In this document: positions 1-8,774 of the stretch, piece by piece | Numbering within the stretch: position 1 is the stretch's first letter | How the letters are laid out: each line of letters opens with the position of its first letter | Source: CAVQBP01 sp963723205 | GTDB lineage: Bacteria; Bacteroidota; Ignavibacteria; Ignavibacteriales; Ignavibacteriaceae | Assembly: GCA_963723205.1 (NCBI GenBank) | Contig: CAVRQC010000032.1 | Location: forward strand, 1 to 64,000 | Length of the DNA: 64,000 bases | Reading direction: 5' to 3' | Translations under genes and position numbers: made by a program | The notes under the pieces: generated by a model | Told to the model about the DNA's origin: nothing | The model's database searches: none | Seen by the model: the letters and a program-made list of their open reading frames with translations, nothing else

Positions 1-50
1 AGGATGAGTTCATCTTAGTCTTAGTTTTAATTTTAAATAATGTAGCTAAA

Positions 51-1203
51 ATGAAAAAAAGAATTGGAATATTAACAGGAGGCGGAGATGTACCTCCTTT
101 AAATGCGGTTATTCACTCAGCTGTTGAACAATCAAAAGAAAAGAATATTGAGCTGCTTGGATTTTTAAATGGCTGGCAGGGTGTGCTGGATGAAAATTAT
201 ATTAATTTAATGAGTATACCATTAAATCCCTTGATCGGCGGTACTGTTTTACGCTCATCGAGGGTAAACTTATCAAAAATTGAAGATTCAAAAAATAAGA
301 TTGAAAGTATTTTATCAAAGAATAATATTGAAGGGCTCATAGTGATCGGCGGGGACGATACTCTATCCAATGCTTTCCTGCTGCAGGAAGTTCCGCAAGT
401 CCTGATTTCTAAAACCATTGATAATGATGTTGGAATATTTAATGAAACAAAAATTATAAATTACTTCACACTTGGTTATCCTACCGCTGCAGAAAAAATA
501 TCATCATTTGTCAGCTTAAGCGAAGGATTAAGAACAACAGCTTATTCCCACGAAAGAATTAATTGTAGTAGAATCAATGGGGATGCATGCGGGCTGGCTG
601 GCATTGTCCTCTTCCTTCGGTCACCCGGATTTTATAATAATCCCGGAATTTCCTCTCTATTATAATTCATTATTAAACAAAGCTGCTGAAAAATATAAAA
701 AACAGAAGAATTTAATTATCGTTGTTGCGGAAGGTTCAAAATGGAAAAACGGAAATTACATATCTGCAAGCGAAGATGATAAAGACAGCTTCGGGCACCC
801 GAAGTTCAAAGGGGCTGCTGAAGCACTGGCTCAAAGATTAAAGAAAGATTTAAAAAATGATTTTGATACAAGGAATGTCAATCATGTAAATCCATCGTAC
901 CTGTACAGATCGGGGAAACCAAATTTGTTAGACAGTAAAGCCGCAGGAATGCTCGGATGTGAAGCAGTAAATTTGTTTGATAAAAATTTAAAGGAACCTG
1001 TATTTCTTGTCTTGAAAAACTCGGGTAACGAATTTAAACCGGAAGAATATTTTTTAAGAAATTTGGATAATATTGAAGATTTTCACAGATTTGTAAATGA
1101 CATGCTTTATGATAGTAGCCATTTCAATATTACAAATGAAGGCAGGAAATATTTATTAAGAATATTAAAAGAGCTGCCGTATTATCAGTACGGTTTGAAA
1201 TAA
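51..1203 (+). pseudogene. pfp: 6-phosphofructokinase, PPi-dependent type, single-base frameshift
   Basis: Phosphorylates fructose 6-phosphate in glycolysis. The first frame (51-665) has the N-terminal glycine-rich loop (GGGDVPPLNAV), GGDDT at residues 100-104 and KTIDND from Lys121. Asp and Lys at these two places are the known marks of PPi-using enzymes; ATP enzymes carry GGDGS and GTIDND. The second frame carries MGMHAGWLAL and the remaining substrate-binding half to 1203. The second frame stays open upstream as IVVESMGMHAGW, the expected PFK sequence, so the break is one extra base, probably a T near 559-560. Joined length would be about 383 residues, normal for the family. Either a sequencing error or a recent inactivation; the rest of the gene shows no decay. 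No clear ribosome binding site is seen. Confidence 0.88.
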
Positions 1204-1422
1204 AATGAGTCTGTGACAAGCTCATGCTTCGACAAGCTCAGCATGACAAAGCAGTGTGTCAGTCCGAGCCTGTTCTTGTCAGTCTGAGCCTGTTTACCTA
1301 CCCTGCAGGTAGGTCGAAGACTGGAGTATTGAAATAAGTAGTGTCAGTCTGAGTTTATTTTAACTACCCTAAAAGGTAGTCGAAGACTGAAGATTATAGG
1401 ATTATAATAGAGAATAAATAAG
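1204..1422. repeat. Intergenic tandem hairpin repeats
   Basis: No gene is seen here. The stretch holds a TTCGACAAGCTCAGCATGAC-type word near 1228-1247 and then two to three copies of a unit that begins GTCAGTCTGAG and ends TCGAAGACTG. In the centre of two copies is a small stem: ACCTACC...GGTAGGT in the first and ACTACC...GGTAGT in the second, so both arms changed together. This argues for a hairpin being kept. It separates the phosphofructokinase from the SIS-domain gene. Confidence 0.7.
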
Positions 1423-2019
1423 ATGAATTTTTCTGAAGAATTTTTACAGGAATGCAAAGAGTTAATTGAAAAAATTGATACAAGCGAAATTGAGAACTCA
1501 GCAAAGCTCATATCAGAAGTAAGAGAAACGGGGGGAAGACTTTTTATAATAGGTTCCGGGGGAGGAGCAGGACACGCATCTCATGCAGTTTGTGATTTTA
1601 GAAAGTTATGTAATATCGAAGCGTATGCGCCATACGATAATGTATCAGAGTTAACTGCCAGGGTAAATGATGAAGGATGGGATACAACTATAATCAACTG
1701 GCTGAAAGTAAGCAGGTTTAATTCAAAAGATGCAGTCTTTGTCTTCTCAGTCGGCGGGGGAAATGAGGAAAAAAATATCAGCAGTAACCTTGTGCAGGTT
1801 ATGAAATATGCCAAAGAGATTGGCGCGAAGATTGCGGGTATTGTAGGCAAAGACGGCGGTTATGCAAAGAAAGTCGGTAACGGTGTAATAATAATCCCTG
1901 ATATTAACAGTAAAAAATTAACACCTCTCACAGAGGGTTTTCAGGCTGTAATCTGGCATTTATTGGTTTCACATCCCGCGCTTCAGGTCAATACTGCCAA
2001 ATGGGAATCGGTTAAATAG
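1423..2019 (+). CDS. SIS-domain sugar-phosphate isomerase (phosphoheptose isomerase-like)
   Basis: 198-residue cytoplasmic protein with a single SIS (sugar isomerase) domain. The phosphosugar loop GSGGGAGHASHA lies at about residues 44-55, followed by the SVGGGN loop near residue 107 and a C-terminal helix with LTEGFQAVIWHLL. The order and length (about 190-200 residues) fit GmhA-type sedoheptulose-7-phosphate isomerases, but several unrelated sugar isomerases share this fold and the substrate is inferred. Its neighbours, a phosphofructokinase upstream and a transaldolase downstream, both handle sugar phosphates, and transaldolase uses sedoheptulose 7-phosphate, which supports a pentose/heptose-phosphate role. 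Confidence 0.75.
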   Translation: MNFSEEFLQECKELIEKIDTSEIENSAKLISEVRETGGRLFIIGSGGGAGHASHAVCDFRKLCNIEAYAPYDNVSELTARVNDEGWDTTIINWLKVSRFNSKDAVFVFSVGGGNEEKNISSNLVQVMKYAKEIGAKIAGIVGKDGGYAKKVGNGVIIIPDINSKKLTPLTEGFQAVIWHLLVSHPALQVNTAKWESVK

Positions 2020-2022
2020 TGA

Positions 2023-2055
2023 AAGTGCCAGTCACCTTTAAGGTGACTGGCACTT
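2023..2055. repeat. 33-bp perfect palindrome downstream of the SIS gene
   Basis: Two 16-base arms (2023-2038 and 2040-2055) are exact reverse complements around a single T. The sequence starts four bases after the SIS stop codon. The hairpin could stop transcription or protect the mRNA end, but no T-run follows on the plus strand, so it is not a classical Rho-independent terminator. Short perfect palindromes of this type also occur as dispersed REP-like elements; only one copy is seen here. Confidence 0.85.
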
Positions 2056-2215
2056 AAAGTTAGAGAGAGGTTGACAATATTTAAGTCCTGGTTAATTCCC
2101 CGGTCATCCTCATAAAATAATATTTTAAAATTTTTTTGATCATATATTAAAAGCAGTTAGCTAATCTGTATTAATAAAAAGGATTATATGAGTCATATTA
2201 TTAAAGGAGGTAATT

Positions 2216-3007
2216 ATGCCGGATAATATTGGTGGTTATAGAATAATAAAAATATTTGCGGATGGTGCGGAAAGAGATGGAATGCTTGAAATGTACAGGA
2301 ATCCCATGATCTCAGGTTTAACCACTAATCCTACATTAATGAGGAAAGCAGGTGTAAAGAATTACAAAGAGTTTGCCCTGGATATTCTCTCGGAAATAAA
2401 GGACAAACCAGTTTCGTTTGAAGTCTTTTCCGATGAGTTTGATGAGATGGAGATGCAGGCTATGGAGATAGCCTCATGGGGAGACAATGTTTATGTAAAA
2501 ATTCCGGTAACAAATACAAAAGGTATTTCCAGCAAAAGCCTGATAAAGAAATTATCTTCTGCGGGAGTAAAGATAAATGTTACAGCAATGATGACCTATG
2601 ACCAGGTAGCTGATATATTGCCAGTTCTAAACAGAAATGTTTCTTCATATGTATCTGTATTTGCAGGGCGGATAGCGGATGCCGGGTATGACCCGGTTTC
2701 TATCATGAGCAGTATAGTTGAACTCCTGGAAAACTATCCAAATGTAGAATTGCTGTGGGCTAGTCCAAGGGAAATATACAATATTGTTCAGGCTGAAGCG
2801 ATCGGATGTCATATCATTACTTTAACTAACAATTTACTAAAAAAGCTTCCTTTGCTTGGAAAAGATTTAACCGATTTCTCCCTCGATACGGTAAAAATGT
2901 TTTATGATGATGCAAAAGCTGCGGGATATTCGATAGATTACAGCAGCGACGCTGTTTTAGAGAGAATTAATGATGAGAAGGATAACGGAGAATTGACTAT
3001 CGGGTAA
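2216..3007 (+). CDS. Transaldolase family protein
   Basis: 263-residue cytoplasmic TIM-barrel enzyme, expected to move a dihydroxyacetone unit between sugar phosphates in the non-oxidative pentose phosphate pathway. FADGAERDGM and GLTTNPTLM near the N-terminus match the transaldolase start, with the substrate-binding TTNP motif. Lys95 in YVKIPVTN is the expected Schiff-base lysine. NVTAMMT, SVFAGRIADAG and LLWASPRE follow at the expected barrel positions. It is nearer the compact TalC/MipB type than the long TalB type but somewhat longer than usual. The start is well supported: AAAGGAGG lies seven bases before the ATG. TalC relatives include fructose-6-phosphate aldolases, so the exact reaction is not certain. 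Confidence 0.88.
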   Translation: MPDNIGGYRIIKIFADGAERDGMLEMYRNPMISGLTTNPTLMRKAGVKNYKEFALDILSEIKDKPVSFEVFSDEFDEMEMQAMEIASWGDNVYVKIPVTNTKGISSKSLIKKLSSAGVKINVTAMMTYDQVADILPVLNRNVSSYVSVFAGRIADAGYDPVSIMSSIVELLENYPNVELLWASPREIYNIVQAEAIGCHIITLTNNLLKKLPLLGKDLTDFSLDTVKMFYDDAKAAGYSIDYSSDAVLERINDEKDNGELTIG

Positions 3008-3077
3008 TTTATTCAAATTTCAGATTGTTTATATTAGATTTTCCCTTAACAAAAATTAAATAGAGTAATTAAAGAAT

Positions 3078-4891
3078 TTGAATCCTGTATATTCTGAAAA
3101 GCATCTCACAAATTTCTTTATCTTTCTAACCCTTTATCTTTTAGTCATTTCTGCGAATTCCTATTCCCAGACTGTTTACGAACCAATTAACAACGGTGTA
3201 TATGGTTTTTTGGAAAGGATGGCGCAGAAAGGTTTGATTGAGTTTAATGATGAGATAAGGCCGGTGAGCAGGAAGTATATTGCGGGGAAGCTCGAAGAAT
3301 TAGAACAGATTAGTTCTGAAGTCAGAGGTCAGAGGTCAGAGGCAGGAAGTCAATCTGCATACACTAAAGTTTCGGCAGACAGGAAGTCAAAAAGCAAATT
3401 GACTAGTTTGGAGAAGGAAGAGCTGGATTTCTATCTGAAGGATTTTGGCGTGGAGTTAAAGTTTCAAGGGGGAAGCATTGAAGGTCAAAGCAGTGAAACT
3501 TCCGGGTTAATAAAAAAGTTATTCAGCACTATAGAGTTAGGTGCTCTGCCTGTTAAAGATACAACTACTTTTTTGAGTAAAGATCCTTACGGAAGGTTTA
3601 GATTTTTTTCTTACGAAGATCCTTTGTTTAAGATAAACGTAAATCCGATTCTTGGTTACTCAAGGGGGACATGGGGAGGAGCAAAATATTCTCATACATG
3701 GAGCGGTCTTGCATTCTACGGTTATCTGGGAGATAATGTCGGTTTCAGTTTTTCTTATCGTGATAATACGGAATCAGGTGCCGGTATTGATTCTGCAAAA
3801 TCGTTTACACCTGAAACAGGAGTTATAGTTGCCAAATCTTCAAAGAATAAAATAGAGTACAGTGAGGTAAATGCGGTATTAAGCTTCAATTGGAACTGGG
3901 GGGATATTTCAATCGGGAAAGACTACCTTGAGTGGGGTTACGGCAAAAGCGGGAATATAGTTCTATCCGGTAAAGCACCATCTTTCCCCTTTTTAAGAAT
4001 GGATATTCAACCAGTTAAGTGGTTGCGGTTTAATTATATTCATGCAATACTTAATTCAAGGATACTGGATTCATCGACTTTTTATTCCACTCCCTATGGA
4101 TTGGAAAGAAGCCTATACAGGCAGAAATATTATGTTTCACATACGCTTACTGTTATACCTTCCAGGGGGACTGAAATTTCATTAGGCGAATCAATAATAT
4201 ACAGCGACAGGTTTGAGCCTATCTATCTCATTCCCGTTATGTTCTTCCGTCTTGCAGATCATTATGCGAGCAATGCACAAATGGAGACCGGCAGCAACTC
4301 ACAGTTTTTTCTTGGTGTAAGCAGCAGGAACTTCATAAAAAATACACACCTCTACGGGTCTTTGTTTATTGATGAACTTACACTGGAAGGTTTATTCAAT
4401 CCTGCAAAGCAGAAGAACCAGTTTGGATTTATGCTCGGCTCATCCGTTACAGACCTTCCTATAGATAATTTAACAATGACAGTAGAGTTTACAAAAATAT
4501 TTCCCGTTCGTATACTCTAACTGGCTTCCAACACAAACTTATACAAGCTCCGGTTATAATATGGGGGACTGGATGGGGAATAATGCAGACCGGATATATG
4601 GAGCTTTAAATTACAGGTTTACCAGGGGTCTCCAGGCTTCATTATGGACCGAGTTTATAAGGAAGGGGGAACAGGGGACGACAACACAGGAATACAATCT
4701 GTCCGCAGCCTCCTTTCTTATTCGGAAAAAGAACAAACTATGTCTTCTGGGGAGGAGACATAAATTATGAGATCGTTCATGATCTGTTTGCCGACCTTCA
4801 TTACAAAAAATTAAGCACAAAAGACATTTCAACAAACCTCACAAAGAACAGCGACGAGTTTTATCTCAGTGTGTATTACGGGATAAAATAG
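3078..4891 (+). pseudogene. Wzi-like outer-membrane beta-barrel protein, two frameshifts
   Basis: Resembles the capsule-assembly Wzi family, outer-membrane barrels that hold surface polysaccharide. A signal peptide (residues about 1-30) precedes VYEPINNGVYGFLERMA and many amphipathic beta strands. The first frame stops at 4520. It resumes one base over: removing one C from CCC at 4502-4504 gives FPFVYSNWLP and then MGDWMGNNADRIYGALNYRF. A second shift near 4701-4712 leads to the third frame, with GKRTNYVFWGGDINYE, and the natural end YLSVYYGIK at 4891. The start is a TTG; no in-frame ATG lies upstream. Residues about 83-110 are low-complexity and come from a repeated AGGTCAG word. Function as capsule anchor is inferred from the family. 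Confidence 0.75.
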
Positions 4892-5695
4892 AGAACATTG
4901 CGTAAAGGGCATAGCGTCGTTGAATAATCTAATACTTACCAAACAATACTGCATTTAATCCAGCCAGAGTTTCGATAATCAATCCTATCAACGAGAATGA
5001 CCAGTCTTCACCCGATAAATCGGGCTTCGCCTGGCAGGCAATGCCGAGATTAGTGATAAAACTGAGATATGACTGAATGCTGTATAATCAACAAACTTAA
5101 CCTTGTCATTCTGAACTTACAATCAGTATATCGTAAGTGGTGAAGAATCTCCAAACATTAATAACTTAAGGTTATTGTTTTAAAAAGATGAAATCGGTTT
5201 AATACGTATCGCACATACAGCTTTTCCCCTTTACTAAAGGGGAAAACGGAAAAGGGGTTTAAAAGTTTGAGCTTAATCCAAAAACAACAATAGACATTAA
5301 ACACATGTTTTTCAGTAAACTTATTTTCCAGTATATTAAGTGGTCGAAGAATCCTCCCAACTTTAATAAAAGGTTAGGTTTTAGATTGAGTATAAATTAG
5401 TTTAATACGTACCGCACGTATAGCTCTTCCCCTTTACTAAAGGGGAAGACGGAAAAGGGGTTTAAAAGTTTGAGTTTACAAAAACAACAGCTAAACTAAC
5501 ATTCTAAATTCCGATTCATTATTGATTTAGGAAACAGCAGTCGGGATGAAGAATCTCCAACCTGGAATAACTCAAGGTTGTGCCGGAAAATAAGTAAGAG
5601 ATTCTTCCTTTTGGTCAGCACGAACTTGAAATTATAATCCAAACCAAATATCTTGGTTAAAAAAATTTTCAACATAAGGGGAGTCCTGGTAATTA
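4892..5695. repeat. Gene-free repeat region, with copy 1 of the F element and two hairpin-A copies
   Basis: No coding region is seen. The F element runs from GTCATTCTGA at 5105 to a GGGGTTTAA end at 5262, and recurs at 6930-7088 and 9431-9588. It ends in hairpin A, CCCCTTT-act-AAAGGGG, followed by GGGGTTTAA; another A copy lies at about 5428-5465. A truncated copy of the C element (CCGATTCATTATTG...GGGATGAAGAATCTCC) lies at about 5510-5556. These sequences occur throughout the island up to 14 kb. Confidence 0.8.
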
Positions 5696-5983
5696 ATGAA
5701 GCAATACTATATTTATATACTGTCCAGTAAATCAAAGACTCTTTATACCGGGATGACTGATAATTTACTAAGACGAACCTTTGAACATAAGAGTAAAAAG
5801 ATAAAAGGATTTACATCAAGATATAATATAACCGGATTAGTTTACTATGAAATTACAAATGATGCAAAATCGGCAATTGCAAGAGAGAAGCAGATTAAAG
5901 GATGGATAAGAAAAAAGAAGATAGCTTTAATAGAATCGATGAATCCTGAATGGAAAGATTTGACATTAGAGTTTAGTGAATAA
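5696..5983 (+). CDS. GIY-YIG nuclease family protein
   Basis: 95-residue single-domain protein. YYIYILSS at residues 4-11 and YTGMT at 17-21 give the GIY-YIG core, followed by the conserved Arg26 in LLRRTFEH and the Glu/Lys-rich segment REKQIKGWIRKKK. The family (URI/UPF0213-like stand-alone domains) has a nuclease fold; the cellular role of these small members is mostly unknown. The length is normal and the frame intact. It sits alone between repeat tracts, and stand-alone GIY-YIG genes of this kind are often found among dispersed repeats, so a link with repeat spread is possible but unproven. Confidence 0.88.
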   Translation: MKQYYIYILSSKSKTLYTGMTDNLLRRTFEHKSKKIKGFTSRYNITGLVYYEITNDAKSAIAREKQIKGWIRKKKIALIESMNPEWKDLTLEFSE

Positions 5984-6227
5984 AGGAATCTTCACCTTGT
6001 CCTTTCGACCAAGGGGAGAAATCTCCTTTCTGAAGAGATCGACATTTAAGAATAATCAGAAAATACCTCAGTCGTAAACCTCTTTCGATATGATAAAAAT
6101 GGAAATTGTCATTTCGACTGAAAGGAGAAATCTCCTTCTCGATTACCAATACATTTACAATAAAAATAAGTATTCACTAATTCGGGATTTACTATAAGAA
6201 AGCAGAAAGACAAAGAAACGTGTAATT

Positions 6228-6494
6228 GAAGCTGAATATTATAAGGACTATAAAATAATTATTACTTTTAATAACGATGTAAAAAAAATAGTTGATATGG
6301 AACAGGATCTTTGGGGAACAATGTTTGAACCGTTAAAAGACAAAAACCTTTTTAAATAGTTTAAGGTTGATAGGGATATTCACACAATTGTATGGCCGAA
6401 TGGAGCTGATTTCTCCCCTGACAGTCATTATGAAATGGGGAGACCTATCGCTGGGAAAACACGCAAAAAATCACAACTTTCTAAAGTAAAATAG
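6228..6494 (+). pseudogene. DUF2442-family remnant with in-frame TAG
   Basis: Conceptual translation from 6228 gives EAEYYKDYKIIITFNNDVKK, then DLWGTMFEPLKDKNLFK, a TAG at 6357-6359, then FKVDRDIHTIVWPNGADFSP and a natural stop at 6494. LWG..FEPL and TIVWPNGADF are the hallmark segments of DUF2442, a small family of unknown function often coded beside DUF4160 or toxin-antitoxin genes. The frame is open on both sides of the TAG, so only one codon (probably CAG) is altered. No start codon is visible: a TAA at 6195-6197 closes the frame upstream, so the 5' end is lost as well. Confidence 0.75.
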
Positions 6495-7447
6495 TATCTT
6501 GTAATCAATGATAATCATTTAATCGAACAAAGTGCTAACGCATAACACTACGAATTGATGAATAATGAGTGATGATTGACGAAAGTATCGCTGCAATGAG
6601 GCTGTGCTAAACGCATTCATCAATCAACAATCGAAAATCAACAATCCAAAGACAGTCATAAATCCCAGGTATCAACCCTACAATGTCATTCTGAATCCCG
6701 ATTCATGATTGGTTTAGGAATTATAATTCGGGATGAAGAATCTCCAACCTTGAATAACTAAAAATGGTGCAGGAAATGAAGTATCAGATTCTTCGTTCAG
6801 TCAGAACTACCCAATCATGTAACGAGACTGAAACTCTACCTTTGGTAGATAAATCAGAATGACAATGAAAAGATTAGTGGTAATGCTGAAATCTTTCCAA
6901 ATCTATGTTAACCGACTTACTCAATATTTGTCATTCTGAACTTACAATCAGTATATCGTAAGTGGTGAAGAATCTCCAAACATTAATAACTTAAGGTTAT
7001 TGTTTTAAAAAAGATGAAATCGGTTTAATACGTATCGCACATACAGCTTTTCCCCTTTACTAAAGGGGAAAACGAAAAAGGGGTTTAAAAGTTTGAGTTT
7101 ACAAAAACAACAACTAAAGCTAACACTTCTAAATTCCGATTCATTATTGATTTGGGAAACAGCAGTCGGGATGAAGAATCTCCAACCTGGAATAACTCAG
7201 GTAGTGCAAAAAAAGTATAAGATGTTTGTGGTGAATTAACAATTTCCTCCTACTCTGAATTTTAAAAAATGTGCCGGGAATAATCATAATAATTTAGTCT
7301 TCTATTATGAAACCTGATTTCGTTACTATAATAATTTTATTATATTTATCAAGTTAAGATAAAGGTGAAATAGAAAGTGAAACTATCCCGATTTGATAGA
7401 GTGTTTTTTATTAGTTGTTGTTAAATTAAAGAATGCAATTTTAAAAA
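6495..7447. repeat. Gene-free repeat region, C element plus F element (copy 1 of a 400-bp composite)
   Basis: A C element at 6685-6863 begins GTCATTCTGA and ends TCAGAATGAC, which are perfect 10-base inverted ends. An F element follows at 6930-7088 and ends in hairpin A. The whole stretch 6685-7088 is repeated with few changes at 9188-9588. Before it lies low-complexity sequence built from ATCAATCAACAATC words (6553-6650). From 7261 to 7447 is AT-rich unique sequence that probably carries the promoter of the following antitoxin-toxin pair; no clear motif is seen. Confidence 0.8.
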
Positions 7448-7732
7448 ATGAGACTTTCAAAAAGCGAAATAAAAACTATAAAGAAAATTATTGCCTGGTA
7501 CGATAATACAGCTGAAATACACTTATTCGGTTCACGGGTTGATGATAATAAAAGAGGCGGAGATATTGACCTTCTGATATTTTCTAATAAATTAAGATTT
7601 AAAGAAAATTTAAAAATTAAAGCAAAACTAAAAGAATTACTTGGTGATCAAAAGATAGATATAATAATTGCTAAAGACAGATCAAATCCATTTGTTGATT
7701 TGGTATATGATAAATCTATACAGATAAACTAA
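7448..7732 (+). CDS. MNT-type nucleotidyltransferase (antitoxin of HEPN pair)
   Basis: 94-residue minimal nucleotidyltransferase. GSRVDDNKRGGDIDLLI at residues 28-44 is the GSx10DxD signature, with metal ligands Asp39 and Asp41, and Asp71 in KIDIII is the likely third carboxylate. The length is typical of MntA-like proteins. The HEPN gene starts 16 bases downstream, and MNT/HEPN pairs are established toxin-antitoxin modules in which the MNT protein neutralises the HEPN ribonuclease, by AMP transfer in studied cases. That mechanism is assumed here because the catalytic residues are intact. Confidence 0.87.
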   Translation: MRLSKSEIKTIKKIIAWYDNTAEIHLFGSRVDDNKRGGDIDLLIFSNKLRFKENLKIKAKLKELLGDQKIDIIIAKDRSNPFVDLVYDKSIQIN

Positions 7733-7748
7733 GAATTAATTCATAATA

Positions 7749-8207
7749 ATGAATAAGAAATTTGTACTTCTTCAAAGTGAGCTGAAATTGATGAATAATG
7801 CAGTGTCAGTTTTAAAATACAGCTATAAAAATTGTAGTAGAATTAAAACAAAAAAGAAATTTACACTTAAGGAACAGGATGCATTTGAAGTTCTTACTTC
7901 CCGTTTTGCAAGATTGAGTGACATAATTATTCAAAGAGTATTAAAGACCATTCATTCATTGGACTTAGATGAAATAAGTACTGTAAGAGATTCAATTAAT
8001 CTGGCAGAGAAAAAGAATCTTATAAAAAGCGCAAATGAAATGATCGAAATGCGTGAACTCAGAAATTCAATTGTTCACGAATATATACCTGATGTAATTA
8101 GGTCAATTTATATTAGAACAAAAAAATTAACCCCTGCACTTCTCGAAAATGTAGATTTAATAAATTCATATTGTAGAACCAAATATAAATCACCGGATCA
8201 GTTATAA
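7749..8207 (+). CDS. HEPN-domain protein (putative ribonuclease toxin)
   Basis: 152-residue all-helical protein. RNSIVH at residues 105-110 is the R-x4-H motif that forms the RNase active site of HEPN toxins, and the following Tyr112 (HEY) is also common. It is translated just after the MNT gene, consistent with one operon. It is somewhat longer than the shortest HepT proteins, with a Lys-rich N-terminal half. RNA cleavage, or control of an RNA target such as tRNA ends, is inferred from the family. The pair lies between repeat tracts, a usual setting for mobile toxin-antitoxin modules. Confidence 0.82.
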   Translation: MNKKFVLLQSELKLMNNAVSVLKYSYKNCSRIKTKKKFTLKEQDAFEVLTSRFARLSDIIIQRVLKTIHSLDLDEISTVRDSINLAEKKNLIKSANEMIEMRELRNSIVHEYIPDVIRSIYIRTKKLTPALLENVDLINSYCRTKYKSPDQL

Positions 8208-8226
8208 CAGAATTTCCTCTCTTTTC

Positions 8227-8349
8227 AGGATGAGTTCAATATTTACTGCAAAATAAAATTAACTTATCCCAACGACTCTTTTCGGTCACCCACCTTGTAT
8301 GAGCGCAAACGTCGATCAAGAGTTAGTGTACCCGCTGCACTGGTTGCTC
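8227..8349. repeat. Repeat D, copy 1
   Basis: About 120 bases from AGGATGAGTTCAATATTTAC to the GCACTGGTTGCT word just before a hairpin-A copy. It is nearly identical to 13188-13310, which is also followed by hairpin A. The two copies are in the same orientation and bracket about 5 kb holding the DUF559 gene, the tandem array and the decayed secreted-protein gene. Confidence 0.88.
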
Positions 8350-8387
8350 TTCCCCTTTACTAAAGGGGAAGACGAAGATGGGGTTTA

Positions 8388-8774
8388 ATGCTTATGACTA
8401 AATACTTCAACAAAAAATCTGAACAGAAAAAACGACGTAATCGCAGGAACAATATGACCTATTGTGAAAAGATTATGTGGATACATTTGCGAAGGAAGCA
8501 GCTTGGCTGTAGGTTTTTAAGACAATACTCTGTTGATCATTATGTTATAGATTTTTATTCTCCTGAATTGAAACTGGCAGTGGAATTAGATGGGGCTTTA
8601 CATGAACAACCAGAGCAAAAGCAAAAGGATATTATCAGACAAAGATACTTGGAAAATTTTAAGATAACATTTGTACATATAACGAATGAAGAGTTTATGG
8701 GGAATTCAAATAAAGCATTTAAGAAAATAGAAGATGCAATAAAAGAAATTGAAGCAAAATTGGAAAGACGATAA
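8388..8774 (+). CDS. DUF559-domain protein (Vsr/endonuclease-like fold)
   Basis: 128-residue protein with the DUF559 pattern: MTYCEKIMWIHLRRKQLGCR, RFLRQYSVDHYVIDFY, LAVELDGALHE and the late VHITNEEF. The family has a predicted PD-(D/E)XK nuclease core; Asp and Glu in VIDFY and VELDG are the likely metal ligands. Members are widespread, often among repeats, and their function is largely unknown. The first ATG (8388) and the next in-frame ATG (8394) both lie directly at the tail of a hairpin-A repeat (GGGGTTTAATG), so the repeat supplies the leader and perhaps the start codon. ATG 8454 is a shorter alternative. Confidence 0.82.
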   Translation: MLMTKYFNKKSEQKKRRNRRNNMTYCEKIMWIHLRRKQLGCRFLRQYSVDHYVIDFYSPELKLAVELDGALHEQPEQKQKDIIRQRYLENFKITFVHITNEEFMGNSNKAFKKIEDAIKEIEAKLERR

